A stretch of DNA of 64,000 nucleotides from an uncultured bacterium. Its GTDB lineage: Bacteria; Bacillota_I; Bacilli_A; RFN20; CAG-826. The stretch spans positions 62,001 through 126,000 of the forward strand of contig CASFSS010000018.1 of the NCBI GenBank assembly GCA_949297445.1. Direction: 5' to 3'. Both the position numbers and the translations under genes were made by a program. The notes under the pieces were generated by a model that was given only the letters and a program-made list of their open reading frames with translations, was not told the origin of the DNA and searched no databases. This document shows, in pieces, positions 40,635 to 49,902 of the stretch. Numbering within the stretch: position 1 is the first letter of the stretch; each line of letters begins with the position of its first letter.

Positions 40635-43310
40635 TTATTCTATCGTCTTTAACGATTCTACCATTTTAATGCTTCGTGTCTTTAAGGCTAAATATATGGT
40701 GACTAGGAAAGCTGTTAAAAAAGTTAAAACGAAAGATATTATATAAGTAAGCGGATAGGTCGTGTATAAAAAATCCACCAAAGGCGTCTGATTGACAAAC
40801 AAAACAAGTTTTTGAAGCGGGAAGCCAACGGCTAAACCAATAAAAATACCAATCGTTGTTAAAAACATTATTTCCATTCCTAATGATTGTCCTATTTCAT
40901 ATCGTGTAAAACCTAAAACTTTTAGGGTAGCAATGTCGCGTATGCGCTCACGATAATTTAAAAGGGCTAAATTATATAGGACAATGACAGCCAGCAACAC
41001 TGCAAAAATCTTTACGGCCAGTGTCATTAAAGAAATCGAAGAAACATAACTGTTAATCTTCTCGCGGTTTTCTTCTTCGGTGGAAGCGGTCGAGATGCCA
41101 CTAATATCGTTTAACAAATCGACAACGGTAGTCTTGTCGTAGCCTTCCGTAACATCGACCCACGCCGATGTTAAATATTCATATATTTCGCCGTAATTTG
41201 AATAGGAGGCATTTAAATAAATGCCGTTTATATAAAAGGCGCTATTAATAAAGCCAATGGTGCCACTATATGTATTTCCCAAAACATTGAATGATATTGT
41301 GTCACCGACGTTTAATGACAACGAAGTGGCAACCTTATTTGAAACGGCAATTTCACTTTTTAATTGATAACCATCATCAAGAATAAAATGAGTGGAATTA
41401 TCTTGAACGGTATAAACCATTGTCGAAAATGATGTATCATTGGTAACAATAGATGTCGGTAGGACTGAATATTCTTCGCAATCTTTAACCCCTTCAATTG
41501 CCAATATTTCATCTTTTTTTGAGCTAGTTGAAGCATAAGTACAAGTGATATCAGAATCATAGAAATTGGCTAAATCATGCTTAATACCATTATCCAAAGT
41601 GTCGTCAATTCCAAAGCCACAAACAAGTAAACCAGTACAACCTAATACACCAATAATAACCATAATAGATTTCGGAATATTGACAGCAATATTTCTAAAA
41701 GCCATGCGCAAAGAAATACGAGTAGGAGAAATATCTCCTTTGGTGGAAGAGATAGTCTTTTTAATTGATTTAGGAGCAGCTGGCCGCATCGATTCAGCGG
41801 GTTTTAATTTGGCTTCTTTGCGAACAATTAAAAAGGTCACTAAAGCACCTAATAAAAGCACAACTAAAATAGAAATAATTGTTTCAGGCACAGCTAAAAC
41901 ATAGTTCATTGCTGGCAAAGTGTACAAAATGGCATATTTCTGATTCATAATCGATGGTAAAACAAATGGCCCTAAGACGACGCCAATCGATACGCCAATC
42001 ATGATAACGGAAAGAGCAAGAATTATATAATGGGTAACAATCTGCCAATATGAAATGCCGATTGCTTTCATTGTGCCAATAATTGTTCTATCTTTTAATA
42101 TTATTTGCGAAAGCGTTGTTAATACAACGAGAATTGCAACTAGGAAAAATATTAAGGGAAAAATATAGGCAAGTTGTTTAGCCTGCGAAATATCATTTTG
42201 AATAACGACGTTGCTAGTCAATGTATCGCGATCTTGAATCATCAATAAATTAGAAGTTTCCTTTTGCAAAAAATAGTCTTCAATGGCATCCATTGTTGCA
42301 TCCAATTTAGACAAATCAATAAGCCTAGTTACATATTGATTAACATTGAACGAAGAGATGACATAATTCGTCAACGTGTCCACTAAATTTTGACCGGTAA
42401 ATCGTTCAAGCAAATCAAAGAAGGTAATCAATAAATTATCCTCAGGGGTAGCCCCGCTTTGTGGCAAAGCAAAATTGGCGTTTGCAATCGCTTGAATAGT
42501 TGATTGAAAGTATAGACGATCGAGCAAAAAAGATGAATCGTTCATGACGGATGATTGAACATTTTCGGCAAAAACCATCGTTCCGGTGACTTGAAATTCC
42601 GCTTCTAAATAGGCACTATCAAATATATTTGTGCCACCATCGACAACACATAAATTTAATAAATCCATTGCTGTTTTAGCGTTCATCGAATCTTTCATTT
42701 CTTGTGTCATGAAAATTTCTAAATTTTCTAATGTCTCTTCACCTAATAAGTCCGATAAAATATCCCGCAAGCTAATTTCATAAAGCGCATCTCGATAGCT
42801 GGCAAAAGAAATTCCTACGGGCACTGATGCATAACTGCCGTCATCGTTTAACCAACTTGAACCGCTATCGACAGCTATTCCTAATAATTTTTCATCAATA
42901 ATGAAGAAGTTTTCCGTGGCGGTGTTGTCGGTTGAATATGGGCGATTGATAATTGGAATATCATCAGAAAGAAGAGCAATTCCAGGATGACCATTAATGG
43001 TGCTGGTAACGCTATAACGCGTTTGAGTTGCGCCATTATCACCGACAATTTTATTTATTTCATTTAAGTCGTTATCATCTAAAACGGTCGTTGTTGTCCA
43101 AATATCAGCCATCAAAGAACCTTCGTATAAATTGTTAACCCGATTTTCTAACCAGGTAGCATTACTAGCCAGCCCGATAAAAAGAGTAAACGCCAAAGCA
43201 GTTATAAAAATAACAGCAACAAATTGCGTAGGACTCCTCAAAAAAGTGCGCCAACGCGTGGTCGATAAAAGGCGATATAATGAACTATTTTTAGATTTAT
43301 TTTTTACCAT
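40635..43310 (-). CDS. FtsX/MacB-type ABC transporter permease
   Basis: An 891-residue permease with two FtsX-like domains. There is one helix near residues 27-48, a long extracellular domain (about 50-375), and three helices (385-500 region: AYIFPLIFFLVAILVVLTTL and following). A second anchor lies near residue 560, then an extracellular domain and three final helices (IFAVLLAVIVLYNLALLNYR onwards). This is the layout of large exporters for lipids or peptides. It overlaps the ATPase gene by 7 nt. Substrate unknown; antimicrobial peptide export or lipoprotein-type extraction are the usual ideas. Confidence 0.88.
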   Translation of the reverse strand: MVKNKSKNSSLYRLLSTTRWRTFLRSPTQFVAVIFITALAFTLFIGLASNATWLENRVNNLYEGSLMADIWTTTTVLDDNDLNEINKIVGDNGATQTRYSVTSTINGHPGIALLSDDIPIINRPYSTDNTATENFFIIDEKLLGIAVDSGSSWLNDDGSYASVPVGISFASYRDALYEISLRDILSDLLGEETLENLEIFMTQEMKDSMNAKTAMDLLNLCVVDGGTNIFDSAYLEAEFQVTGTMVFAENVQSSVMNDSSFLLDRLYFQSTIQAIANANFALPQSGATPEDNLLITFFDLLERFTGQNLVDTLTNYVISSFNVNQYVTRLIDLSKLDATMDAIEDYFLQKETSNLLMIQDRDTLTSNVVIQNDISQAKQLAYIFPLIFFLVAILVVLTTLSQIILKDRTIIGTMKAIGISYWQIVTHYIILALSVIMIGVSIGVVLGPFVLPSIMNQKYAILYTLPAMNYVLAVPETIISILVVLLLGALVTFLIVRKEAKLKPAESMRPAAPKSIKKTISSTKGDISPTRISLRMAFRNIAVNIPKSIMVIIGVLGCTGLLVCGFGIDDTLDNGIKHDLANFYDSDITCTYASTSSKKDEILAIEGVKDCEEYSVLPTSIVTNDTSFSTMVYTVQDNSTHFILDDGYQLKSEIAVSNKVATSLSLNVGDTISFNVLGNTYSGTIGFINSAFYINGIYLNASYSNYGEIYEYLTSAWVDVTEGYDKTTVVDLLNDISGISTASTEEENREKINSYVSSISLMTLAVKIFAVLLAVIVLYNLALLNYRERIRDIATLKVLGFTRYEIGQSLGMEIMFLTTIGIFIGLAVGFPLQKLVLFVNQTPLVDFLYTTYPLTYIISFVLTFLTAFLVTIYLALKTRSIKMVESLKTIE

Positions 43311-44008
43311 TCTATGTCCGCAACATCCAAAGGATGTTCATTTCTTTGGTCATAAATGATTTTGCCGTCTTGCACGCGAATAAGGCGATCGCCAACATCA
43401 GCAATTTTAGAATTGTGGGTAACGATAATAACAGTTTTATGATATTTCCGAGAAACATCTTGAAGCAATTTAATAATCTTAGCGCCTGTCTTGCTATCTA
43501 AAGCACCAGTCGGTTCATCACAAAGCAAAATGGTTGGATTCTTAACAATCGCGCGCGCAATAGCTACTCGCTGCTGTTCGCCTCCAGATAATTGAGATGG
43601 AAAATTTTTCTCGCGGCCTTTTAAACCGACCGATTGAAATATTTCAGCTACGTCAAAACCATTTTTGGCAACGCTTTTAGCCAATGAAACATTTTCTAAT
43701 GCAGTCAAATTAGGCATTAAATTGTAAAATTGGAAAACAAAACCAATTTCAGTTCTTCGAAATCTTCCTAAATCACGTTCATTTAATTTTGTTATATTCT
43801 TATCATTTATAGAGTAGGTGCCGTTAGTTGCATTATCCATGCCACCTAATATATTTAAAATTGTTGATTTACCAGCGCCTGAAGCACCTAAAATAATGAC
43901 AAATTCTCCTTCGTTGATTGAAAAAGAAATATCATCTAAAGCTTTTACTACATTGCTTTTCTCGCTTCCATATATTTTTGTAACGTGGTCAAAAACAAGT
44001 TGTGACAC
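43304..44008 (-). CDS. ABC transporter ATP-binding protein (MacB/LolD-type)
   Basis: A 234-residue ATPase with Walker [11 protein letters not shown]-loop [18 protein letters not shown], signature [14 protein letters not shown], Walker [17 protein letters not shown] and switch His in VIIVTHNS. The [16 protein letters not shown] pattern is typical of MacB/LolD-type ATPases that work with FtsX-like permeases. The start is GTG 44008 with an AGGA SD about ten bases upstream. It lies 17 nt after the UDP-sugar dehydrogenase gene and overlaps the permease. Confidence 0.93.
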   Translation of the reverse strand: MSQLVFDHVTKIYGSEKSNVVKALDDISFSINEGEFVIILGASGAGKSTILNILGGMDNATNGTYSINDKNITKLNERDLGRFRRTEIGFVFQFYNLMPNLTALENVSLAKSVAKNGFDVAEIFQSVGLKGREKNFPSQLSGGEQQRVAIARAIVKNPTILLCDEPTGALDSKTGAKIIKLLQDVSRKYHKTVIIVTHNSKIADVGDRLIRVQDGKIIYDQRNEHPLDVADIEW

Positions 44009-44025
44009 GATTGCTGTATCCTCAC

Positions 44026-45336
44026 TTATATTTTTTTATTGACAGTCGGCCTACCGACAGAATGATATTCAACGCCATTCATCGCTTCAAGCGAAAAGAG
44101 ATTTCTTCCATCAAAAACAATTGGCTGATGCATCAAAGAAATAAAATCTTCATTCGTAAGTTTTTTAAATTCGCTGGTTTCGTTTAAAATGACCGCAAAA
44201 TCAGCGTTTTTTAGCGCCTCTTTGGCGTAATCGCAATATTTTATGCGCGTGTGGCGCGAAAACATTTTATGAAAATTATCTTCGGCTAAAGGATCGTACA
44301 AATTAAGTGTTGTGTTATAACTTAAAATGGCTTTAACAATGGTTAACGCTGGTGAATGACGAATATCATCGGTGCCACCTTTATAAGCAACACCTAAAAC
44401 GGCAATTGTCATATTATTGAGCGATTTAAAACGTTTGAATATTTTATCCAAGAAAAATTCTGGTTGGGTGTCATTAATTCGAGTCATTGCTTTTAATAAA
44501 GGCAATTCCACCTCGTTATTTTCTCCCATCCACCATAATGCGCTTGCATCTTTAGGCAAGCAAGCACCACCGTAGCCGATACCAGATTTCAAAAATGATG
44601 AACCAATTCGCGGATCAAGGCTCATTCCATAGGCAACCTTTTCAACATCAGTTCCTGTCTTCTCGCATAATCTAGCAATACTATTAATATAAGAAACTTT
44701 CATCGCCAAGAAGGCATTCGAACAATATTTAATCATTTCAGCATTTTCTAAACTTGTAACAACAACAGGTATATTTCTCCTAAATAAATCGCCGGCAAAG
44801 GACTTTACAAATTCAATTTCTTCTTGATTTTCAATTCCAATAACAAGGCGAGAAGGATTTAAAATATCGTAAACAGCTCGACCTTGTGACAAAAATTCTG
44901 GTAAATGGATTACTTCAAATTTAAATTTAGAACGTTTCTTTAAATATTCCTTCGTCAATCGGCAAGTTCCTACTGGAACGGTTGATCTGACAATAATATA
45001 TGAATCTCTAATTGCCTCTTTGGCAATTTCGTCAAGAACAGCATAATATGAAGAAAGATCTGGCTTTCCATCCTCATCAGGAGGCGTGCCGACAGCAATT
45101 AGAAAAACTCCGTTTGGGCGAATTGCATCTTTAAAATTTGTTGTAAATCGCAAATTCATACGCGATTCAGTTAACAAGGTTTGTAAGTTGGGCTCTTCAA
45201 GGGTAGCAACGCCTTCTTTTAATAGAGAGACTTTGTTTTTATCAATATCTAGCCCGATTACTTTGTGATCATAAGACGCTAAAACAATCGCATTAACCAA
45301 TCCGACATAGCCTAAACCAATTACTGTAATATTCAT
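44026..45336 (-). CDS. UDP-glucose/UDP-ManNAc 6-dehydrogenase
   Basis: Oxidises a nucleotide sugar to the uronic acid for surface polysaccharides. The 436 residues have the NAD site ITVIGLGYVGLVNAIVLA, the AVGTPPDEDGKPDLS loop, the active-site Cys259 in GYGGACLPKDASAL, and the C-terminal VAYKGGTDDIRHSPAL. Length is normal. The motif set suits UDP-glucose dehydrogenase, but ManNAc dehydrogenases share it. The next gene on either side is an ATP-grasp enzyme and an ABC exporter ATPase, so it belongs to a small operon with them. Confidence 0.9.
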   Translation of the reverse strand: MNITVIGLGYVGLVNAIVLASYDHKVIGLDIDKNKVSLLKEGVATLEEPNLQTLLTESRMNLRFTTNFKDAIRPNGVFLIAVGTPPDEDGKPDLSSYYAVLDEIAKEAIRDSYIIVRSTVPVGTCRLTKEYLKKRSKFKFEVIHLPEFLSQGRAVYDILNPSRLVIGIENQEEIEFVKSFAGDLFRRNIPVVVTSLENAEMIKYCSNAFLAMKVSYINSIARLCEKTGTDVEKVAYGMSLDPRIGSSFLKSGIGYGGACLPKDASALWWMGENNEVELPLLKAMTRINDTQPEFFLDKIFKRFKSLNNMTIAVLGVAYKGGTDDIRHSPALTIVKAILSYNTTLNLYDPLAEDNFHKMFSRHTRIKYCDYAKEALKNADFAVILNETSEFKKLTNEDFISLMHQPIVFDGRNLFSLEAMNGVEYHSVGRPTVNKKI

Positions 45337-45344
45337 CTTTCCCT

Positions 45345-46241
45345 CTATCTTTTTATCATTCGCTTTTGTAAGCGAAAATTAATTTTACACTCATTTGCAA
45401 TTTTTAGACATATTTTTGCATGTGACACTGTTTCCATTAAGGTAGTGCGTGGCCTTGCGTTAACTTCAGTTACCAAATAATTACCTAAATCATCGACAAC
45501 AACATCAACTCCAGCATATGTACACCCTAAAGCTTTAGTTGCCATAACCGCTATCTTTTTCATTCGGCGAGGTATATTGGCAACGCTTCCCATCACTATA
45601 TTGCGATGTGGGTAGCGATTAAAGTTGCCTTCAAATATTTTCTCTGCACCGCAAAGGCATTTACTATTTAAGGCGATTAAGCGGTAACTGCGGCCACGGC
45701 CTTCAGGAATAAATTCTTCTAAAACAATTTCCTTTTGACGAAGGTGTTGCATTATTCGCTTCAAATAAAGTTCATTAGCGGCCAAATAAAATTGCTCGTT
45801 TTTATTGATATAGCGTTCCTTGACAACAAAAGGATAAGTTAATTTTTCTTCCACAATTAATTCTTTTATTCGAGCAAAATTAGCCAAAGTGTCGCCACTT
45901 TCCAAAAAAGGTGGCACGACCATTTTAGTGGTCGGAACAAACTTTTGATTAAGTATAAAATGGGTTAACGCTCGATCGTTAGATGCTCGGATAGCTCTTG
46001 ACGAATTAAAAACCGGTAAGCCTCTTCTTTCAATTGCTTCCGCTAAAGAGGCGTCGCTATCCCACATAAAAACAAAGGAAAGATAATCAAAGAAACGGTT
46101 AGTAAAATCTAATGCTTTAGAATTATCAACAATAAGCATTTCGACGCCGAGATGGCAAAAGGAGCGAACAAAAGAATTTATTTGTTGTTCCCATTCCTTG
46201 TTCTTTTTAACAGCTGAATTATGTACGAATAGTGCCTGCAT
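45345..46241 (-). CDS. ATP-grasp ligase, RimK-like
   Basis: A 298-residue ATP-grasp enzyme. The central part has YPFVVKERYINKNEQF (ATP-binding Lys), KEIVLEEFIPEGRGRSYRLIAL, and the C-terminal metal-site GVDVVVDDLGNYLVTEVNARP. These fit the RimK group of glutamate or other amino-acid ligases. I choose ATG 46241, since the longer frame from 46301 adds twenty residues without typical N-terminal sequence. It sits 9 nt before the UDP-sugar dehydrogenase, suggesting an amino-acid modification of a surface uronic-acid polymer. Alternative: a peptide or cofactor ligase. Confidence 0.75.
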   Translation of the reverse strand: MQALFVHNSAVKKNKEWEQQINSFVRSFCHLGVEMLIVDNSKALDFTNRFFDYLSFVFMWDSDASLAEAIERRGLPVFNSSRAIRASNDRALTHFILNQKFVPTTKMVVPPFLESGDTLANFARIKELIVEEKLTYPFVVKERYINKNEQFYLAANELYLKRIMQHLRQKEIVLEEFIPEGRGRSYRLIALNSKCLCGAEKIFEGNFNRYPHRNIVMGSVANIPRRMKKIAVMATKALGCTYAGVDVVVDDLGNYLVTEVNARPRTTLMETVSHAKICLKIANECKINFRLQKRMIKR

Positions 46242-46515
46242 AATCTCTTGTATTATTTTGCAATATTTGCAAAGAAAATACAACCTACCCAATATTGTCA
46301 AGCAAGCAGATTAGGCAAACCGTCTATAACTTTTTCGGCTTCAGTTTGGGCCAATTCAAAATTAATTTATTTTTAAATTTATTAAAAAATATGATGCATG
46401 ACTCAAGTAATAGAAGTTGTTTGTTAAATGCTATTCATAAGTGCTTATACAAAAAATACGAATCCAAAAAACAATAAAAATCAAAGTTTAGGAGATAATG
46501 AAATTAATATAAAAA
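46242..46515. other. Gene-poor 274-nt region with a possible decayed frame
   Basis: No complete gene fits here. On the minus strand 21 sense-looking codons end in TGA near 46301 (N-F-E-L-A-Q-T-E-A-E-K-V-I-D-G-L-P), preceded by stops. They resemble the tail of an L7/L12-C-type domain and may be a gene remnant. A TTGACA hexamer lies near 46298-46303 but the -10 at proper distance is poor. No terminator was recognised after the gene that ends at 46516. Confidence 0.3.
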
Positions 46516-46854
46516 CTAATCACCGTAGTCTGACCCACGCGATTTATCTTCGACATATATATGCAAATGGTTAGTTATATCTTCAATTTCCACATAAATA
46601 AAATCATCATAATTGACATATGGTGATTCAAAGTCGTGAGTAAAAATAACCTTCTTATTCTTATGAACAATACTTTCCATTTTATCAATGATTTGATTAT
46701 ATTTATCTGGATAAATTTCTTCTAGTCTATTCAGTTGTGTGTAAAACATTGGTTCAATATAAAAACATGATCCATCGGAATAAAAATAACACCTGCAAAA
46801 GGGAAAAAGTTTGTCTTGACTTACTATCAAATTATCCCATTCTTTATAATTCAC
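46516..46854 (-). CDS. Hypothetical protein, 112 aa, GTG start
   Basis: A small soluble protein rich in Tyr, Asp and Ile with no signal peptide; residues near the start contain FPFCRCYFYSDGSCFYIEP. I recognise no family. I choose GTG 46854 (next residues NYKEWDNLIV): TATATT ends 7 nt upstream. The longer frame from TTG 46908 would run through the divergent gene's promoter and has hydrophobic nonsense at its start. It has normal codon use and no SD. It is divergent from the HAD phosphatase. Confidence 0.55.
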   Translation of the reverse strand: MNYKEWDNLIVSQDKLFPFCRCYFYSDGSCFYIEPMFYTQLNRLEEIYPDKYNQIIDKMESIVHKNKKVIFTHDFESPYVNYDDFIYVEIEDITNHLHIYVEDKSRGSDYGD

Positions 46855-46861
46855 AATGAAA

Positions 46862-46884
46862 AATATAACGAAATATTGTAAAAT
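46862..46884. promoter_or_regulatory. Back-to-back divergent -10 boxes
   Basis: TATATT on the minus strand (46862-46867) ends 7 nt before GTG 46854. TAAAAT on the plus strand (46879-46884) ends 13 nt before ATG 46898 of the HAD gene. Neither gene has an SD. Confidence 0.4.
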
Positions 46885-46897
46885 AAACAAGCGACCT

Positions 46898-47692
46898 ATG
46901 AAAGACAACGATATAAAAATTATTTTTACTGATATCGATATGACCCTTTATCAGCAAAAAACAAAAACTGTTCCTGCCAGTGCAATTGAGGCAATAAATA
47001 AATTGCGCGCTAAAGGAATTAAGGTTTTTTTATGTTCCGGCAGAAACTTTTATTTGATTCGAAAAACTGGAATTTTAGATATGGTAAAATTCGATGGTTT
47101 AATTACCATGAATGGCGCTAATGCAATTATAGATAATAAAGTAATTTATCGATATCCCATTCCAAGTGAAGTCGTTGACGCCATTATAAAATTCTCCAAA
47201 CGTTTAAAGTTTGGTTTAACACTCATTGAAGAAAGCGAAGGACATATAAATTATATTGATGACCGGGTAATTTCGGCCCACGAAAAATATGGAACTCGCT
47301 TCCCACAACCACGTTCTTATCCGGACCATTATGACCGGGTAGTATATCAAATGATTGCTTTTTGTGACGAGTTAGATGAGTCGCTCTTTTTACCTCACTT
47401 AAAAAATTGCAAATCGGCTAGATGGGATGAATATGCAGTCGATATTATGCTAAAAGACAGCGACAAGGCCAAAGGTATTTTAGCCGTTTTACAATACTAC
47501 GGCTATAAACCAGAAAACGCGATGAGTTTAGGAGATAATCCAAACGATATCGAAATGTTACAATTCACTGGTGTTTCTGTTGCGATGGGCAACGCGACCA
47601 ACGAGGTAAAAGCCGTGGCCGATTACGTTACTGACGATATAGATAATGATGGCTGGGCAAAAGCCATGAAGCATTATAATTTAATTGATTAA
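46898..47692 (+). CDS. Cof-type HAD hydrolase
   Basis: A 264-residue phosphatase of the Cof/HAD IIB subfamily, which dephosphorylates small phosphorylated metabolites. The motif I Asp pair lies at FTDIDMTLY (residues 10-18), motif II is CSGR near 45, and motif IV GDNPNDIEML near 220. The ATG 46898 is used because the longer frame from 46856 adds a tail that overlaps the divergent promoter. There is no SD (GCGACCT before the ATG). The 3' end overlaps walJ by 4 nt, convergent. Confidence 0.88.
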   Translation: MKDNDIKIIFTDIDMTLYQQKTKTVPASAIEAINKLRAKGIKVFLCSGRNFYLIRKTGILDMVKFDGLITMNGANAIIDNKVIYRYPIPSEVVDAIIKFSKRLKFGLTLIEESEGHINYIDDRVISAHEKYGTRFPQPRSYPDHYDRVVYQMIAFCDELDESLFLPHLKNCKSARWDEYAVDIMLKDSDKAKGILAVLQYYGYKPENAMSLGDNPNDIEMLQFTGVSVAMGNATNEVKAVADYVTDDIDNDGWAKAMKHYNLID

Positions 47693-48432
47693 TGCCGCAC
47701 AAAAATAGATTCGTATTGCTTGGCACATTGCACATGTATTTTTTCTAATGAGATGTGACTTTTTTTAAAAAATTTGGTGAGAGTTTTTAACGCTAGTTCA
47801 GGTGTGTTTGCTTCTTCAGAAATATGCGCTAAAACAATATCGGTAGTCTTATCGCCGACAAGCATCGATAAATACATTGCCGCATCCTCATTACATAGAT
47901 GGCCCATGTCGGAAAGAATTCGGAGTTTCAATAAAGCTGGCCGATTTGTTTTGTGCAACATCTTTTGGTTATGATTGCTCTCAAAAACATAATAGTTCGC
48001 GTTTTTCATATAACGTAGCGAGCGATTAGGAATCATACCAGTATCGGTTACATAAACGAGTTTTTCTTTACCATCCTTAATAATATAACCGACCGGATTA
48101 GAGGCATCGTGAGAAGTAGAAATCGGTCTAATTTCCATACCAGCAATTTTTGTTTTTTGATATGGGATTAATGGATTAATCTCCCCTTTAGGGCATGTTT
48201 CTTCTGTACAAAATATCGGAGTATTGCGGAGATATCTTAGTCCTTTAATATGGTCGCTATGCTCGTGTGTAAGCAAAATTGCTTCAATTGACTCAACATT
48301 CAAATCGTATCTGGCCATTTCATCAACTAAATAGGAAAGCGACACGCCCATATCAATCAAAATGAGATGCCCATTATTTTCAACAATCGTTGCGTTTCCT
48401 TTAGAACCGCTAGCCAATATGTAAATGTTCAT
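47689..48432 (-). CDS. walJ: Metallo-beta-lactamase-fold hydrolase WalJ/YycJ
   Basis: A 247-residue hydrolase with the metal motif HEHSDH at 56-61 (LLTHEHSDHIKG), Asp27 region LILIDMGVS, and later FESNHNQKML and GHLCNEDAAM. It is the WalJ/YycJ family linked to DNA replication and cell division in Firmicutes; the family is known as dsDNA exonuclease-like. It lies 6 nt after dnaB, in the rplI-dnaB-walJ operon. Here it is not beside the WalRK kinase genes where it usually lies. Confidence 0.88.
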   Translation of the reverse strand: MNIYILASGSKGNATIVENNGHLILIDMGVSLSYLVDEMARYDLNVESIEAILLTHEHSDHIKGLRYLRNTPIFCTEETCPKGEINPLIPYQKTKIAGMEIRPISTSHDASNPVGYIIKDGKEKLVYVTDTGMIPNRSLRYMKNANYYVFESNHNQKMLHKTNRPALLKLRILSDMGHLCNEDAAMYLSMLVGDKTTDIVLAHISEEANTPELALKTLTKFFKKSHISLEKIHVQCAKQYESIFVRH

Positions 48433-48438
48433 AAAAAT

Positions 48439-49902
48439 TTAATCGAAATCTTCGCCGTTTAGCATATTGTCGTTTATGCTATTGAATTGCTCGGTGAATT
48501 CCTGCGATGGCGTATCAAATTTCATGTAATCCCTTCTAAAGACTAATTGGACACGACCCGTTCGACCATTTCTATTTTTCGCAATATTTATGTTAGTTAA
48601 AGAGATGCTTGGATCACCTTTTGTCTCTTTCGATTCTAGTGTTTTTTCTACGCTTTCATTAAAATTATCTTTTTTAGATTTTTTCGCGTTAGCGTAATAA
48701 TCGTCTCGCCACATGAGCAAAACGACATCGGCGTCTTGCTCAATCGAACCAGATTCACGCAAATTGGATAATTCGGGAGAATGGCCTGGGTTTTCATCGG
48801 CCTTACGATTTAACTGCGCGATAGCAATCACTGGAACTTTTAATTCCATGGCAATTCTTTTTAAGTAGATAGAAATGGTTTGCACTACTTCCTGTCTAGA
48901 TTTGATGTTTTTATCGGCTTCCACAAGACCAATATGGTCAACAATTATTAAACCGAGATCGGGCTCTTTTGCTTTTAGTTGACGACATTTTGCTAAAATG
49001 TCTAAAACTTGAATGCCTTGCGCGTCGTGAATAAATATTTTGGTTTTAGAAATGATACGACATGCTTCGCTGACAGCGATTCTATCTCGGGGTTTAATAA
49101 AACCAGTGGTAAGACTATCATGTGAAACGTTTGCTTCAGCGGCGACAATTCGTTTGACAAGAGTTGTCGCGGGCATTTCAAGGGAGAATATCGCCACCGG
49201 AACATTTCCTTTGGTGGCGGCATTATACGCTAAATTCAAGGCAAAGGCAGTTTTACCAACGCCAGTTCGAGCGGCTAAAATAATCAAGTCTCCTCGCTGA
49301 AAACCATGAAGAATATTATTTAATTGTGAATAACCTGTTGTGACACCAGTTAAAGAAGCGTTGCCAGCTTTGGTTGACTCCTTTAGAATGTCGATTTCTT
49401 TTTCCAACATCTCCGTCACTTCGCTAACTGGCTTAAAGTCAGAAATTCTTCGCCTTCTTGTCACCGAAGTAATGGCTTCTTCAGCTTGGCCTACAAACTG
49501 CGACATATCGCTAATTTTATTCGAATTATATTCGTTAATAATATTGCGCATCGTCTCGAGCAAGTCGCGCATCGATGTTGTGTCTTTTAAAATTGATATA
49601 TAATGTTCTAAATTGGTAAAAGGTACTGCCGAATCAGACAATTCCAAAAGGTAGTCGGCACCACCAATAAGTTCGAGTTGTTTCGAATTTGTTAATTCGG
49701 TTGTAATGGTAGTAGTATCAACAGGATTTTTCTTGTTGTACAAGCTTAACATTGCGTTAAAAACAATTTTGTTTTTATTATCAAAAAAGTCCGACTCGTT
49801 TAAAACACCTAAACAATCGCTCAAGGCCGTAGGCGAAATAATCATAGCGCCCAAGAGAGCCTGTTCGACATTATAGTTATTTGGTGGTTTACGATTAGCC
49901 AT
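48439..49902 (-). CDS. dnaB: Replicative DNA helicase DnaB
   Basis: The ring-shaped 5'-3' helicase of the replication fork. The N-terminal DnaG-interacting domain (about 1-110; NVEQALLGAMIISP) and RecA-type C domain have Walker A ILAARTGVGKTAFAL (Lys217), VAIFSLEM and IIVDHIGLVE (Walker B), and IAQLNRKAD...SNLRESGSIEQDADVVLLM. The ending carries the arginine-finger NRNGRTGRVQLVF. Length 487 is slightly above the usual 450. The ATG overlaps the rplI stop in TAATG. Confidence 0.96.
   Translation of the reverse strand: MANRKPPNNYNVEQALLGAMIISPTALSDCLGVLNESDFFDNKNKIVFNAMLSLYNKKNPVDTTTITTELTNSKQLELIGGADYLLELSDSAVPFTNLEHYISILKDTTSMRDLLETMRNIINEYNSNKISDMSQFVGQAEEAITSVTRRRRISDFKPVSEVTEMLEKEIDILKESTKAGNASLTGVTTGYSQLNNILHGFQRGDLIILAARTGVGKTAFALNLAYNAATKGNVPVAIFSLEMPATTLVKRIVAAEANVSHDSLTTGFIKPRDRIAVSEACRIISKTKIFIHDAQGIQVLDILAKCRQLKAKEPDLGLIIVDHIGLVEADKNIKSRQEVVQTISIYLKRIAMELKVPVIAIAQLNRKADENPGHSPELSNLRESGSIEQDADVVLLMWRDDYYANAKKSKKDNFNESVEKTLESKETKGDPSISLTNINIAKNRNGRTGRVQLVFRRDYMKFDTPSQEFTEQFNSINDNMLNGEDFD

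Noticed and set aside
46295-46477. Plus-strand 60-codon frame in the gap after the ATP-grasp gene
   Set aside because: TTG-type start without SD, unusual composition, no family resemblance; probably chance.
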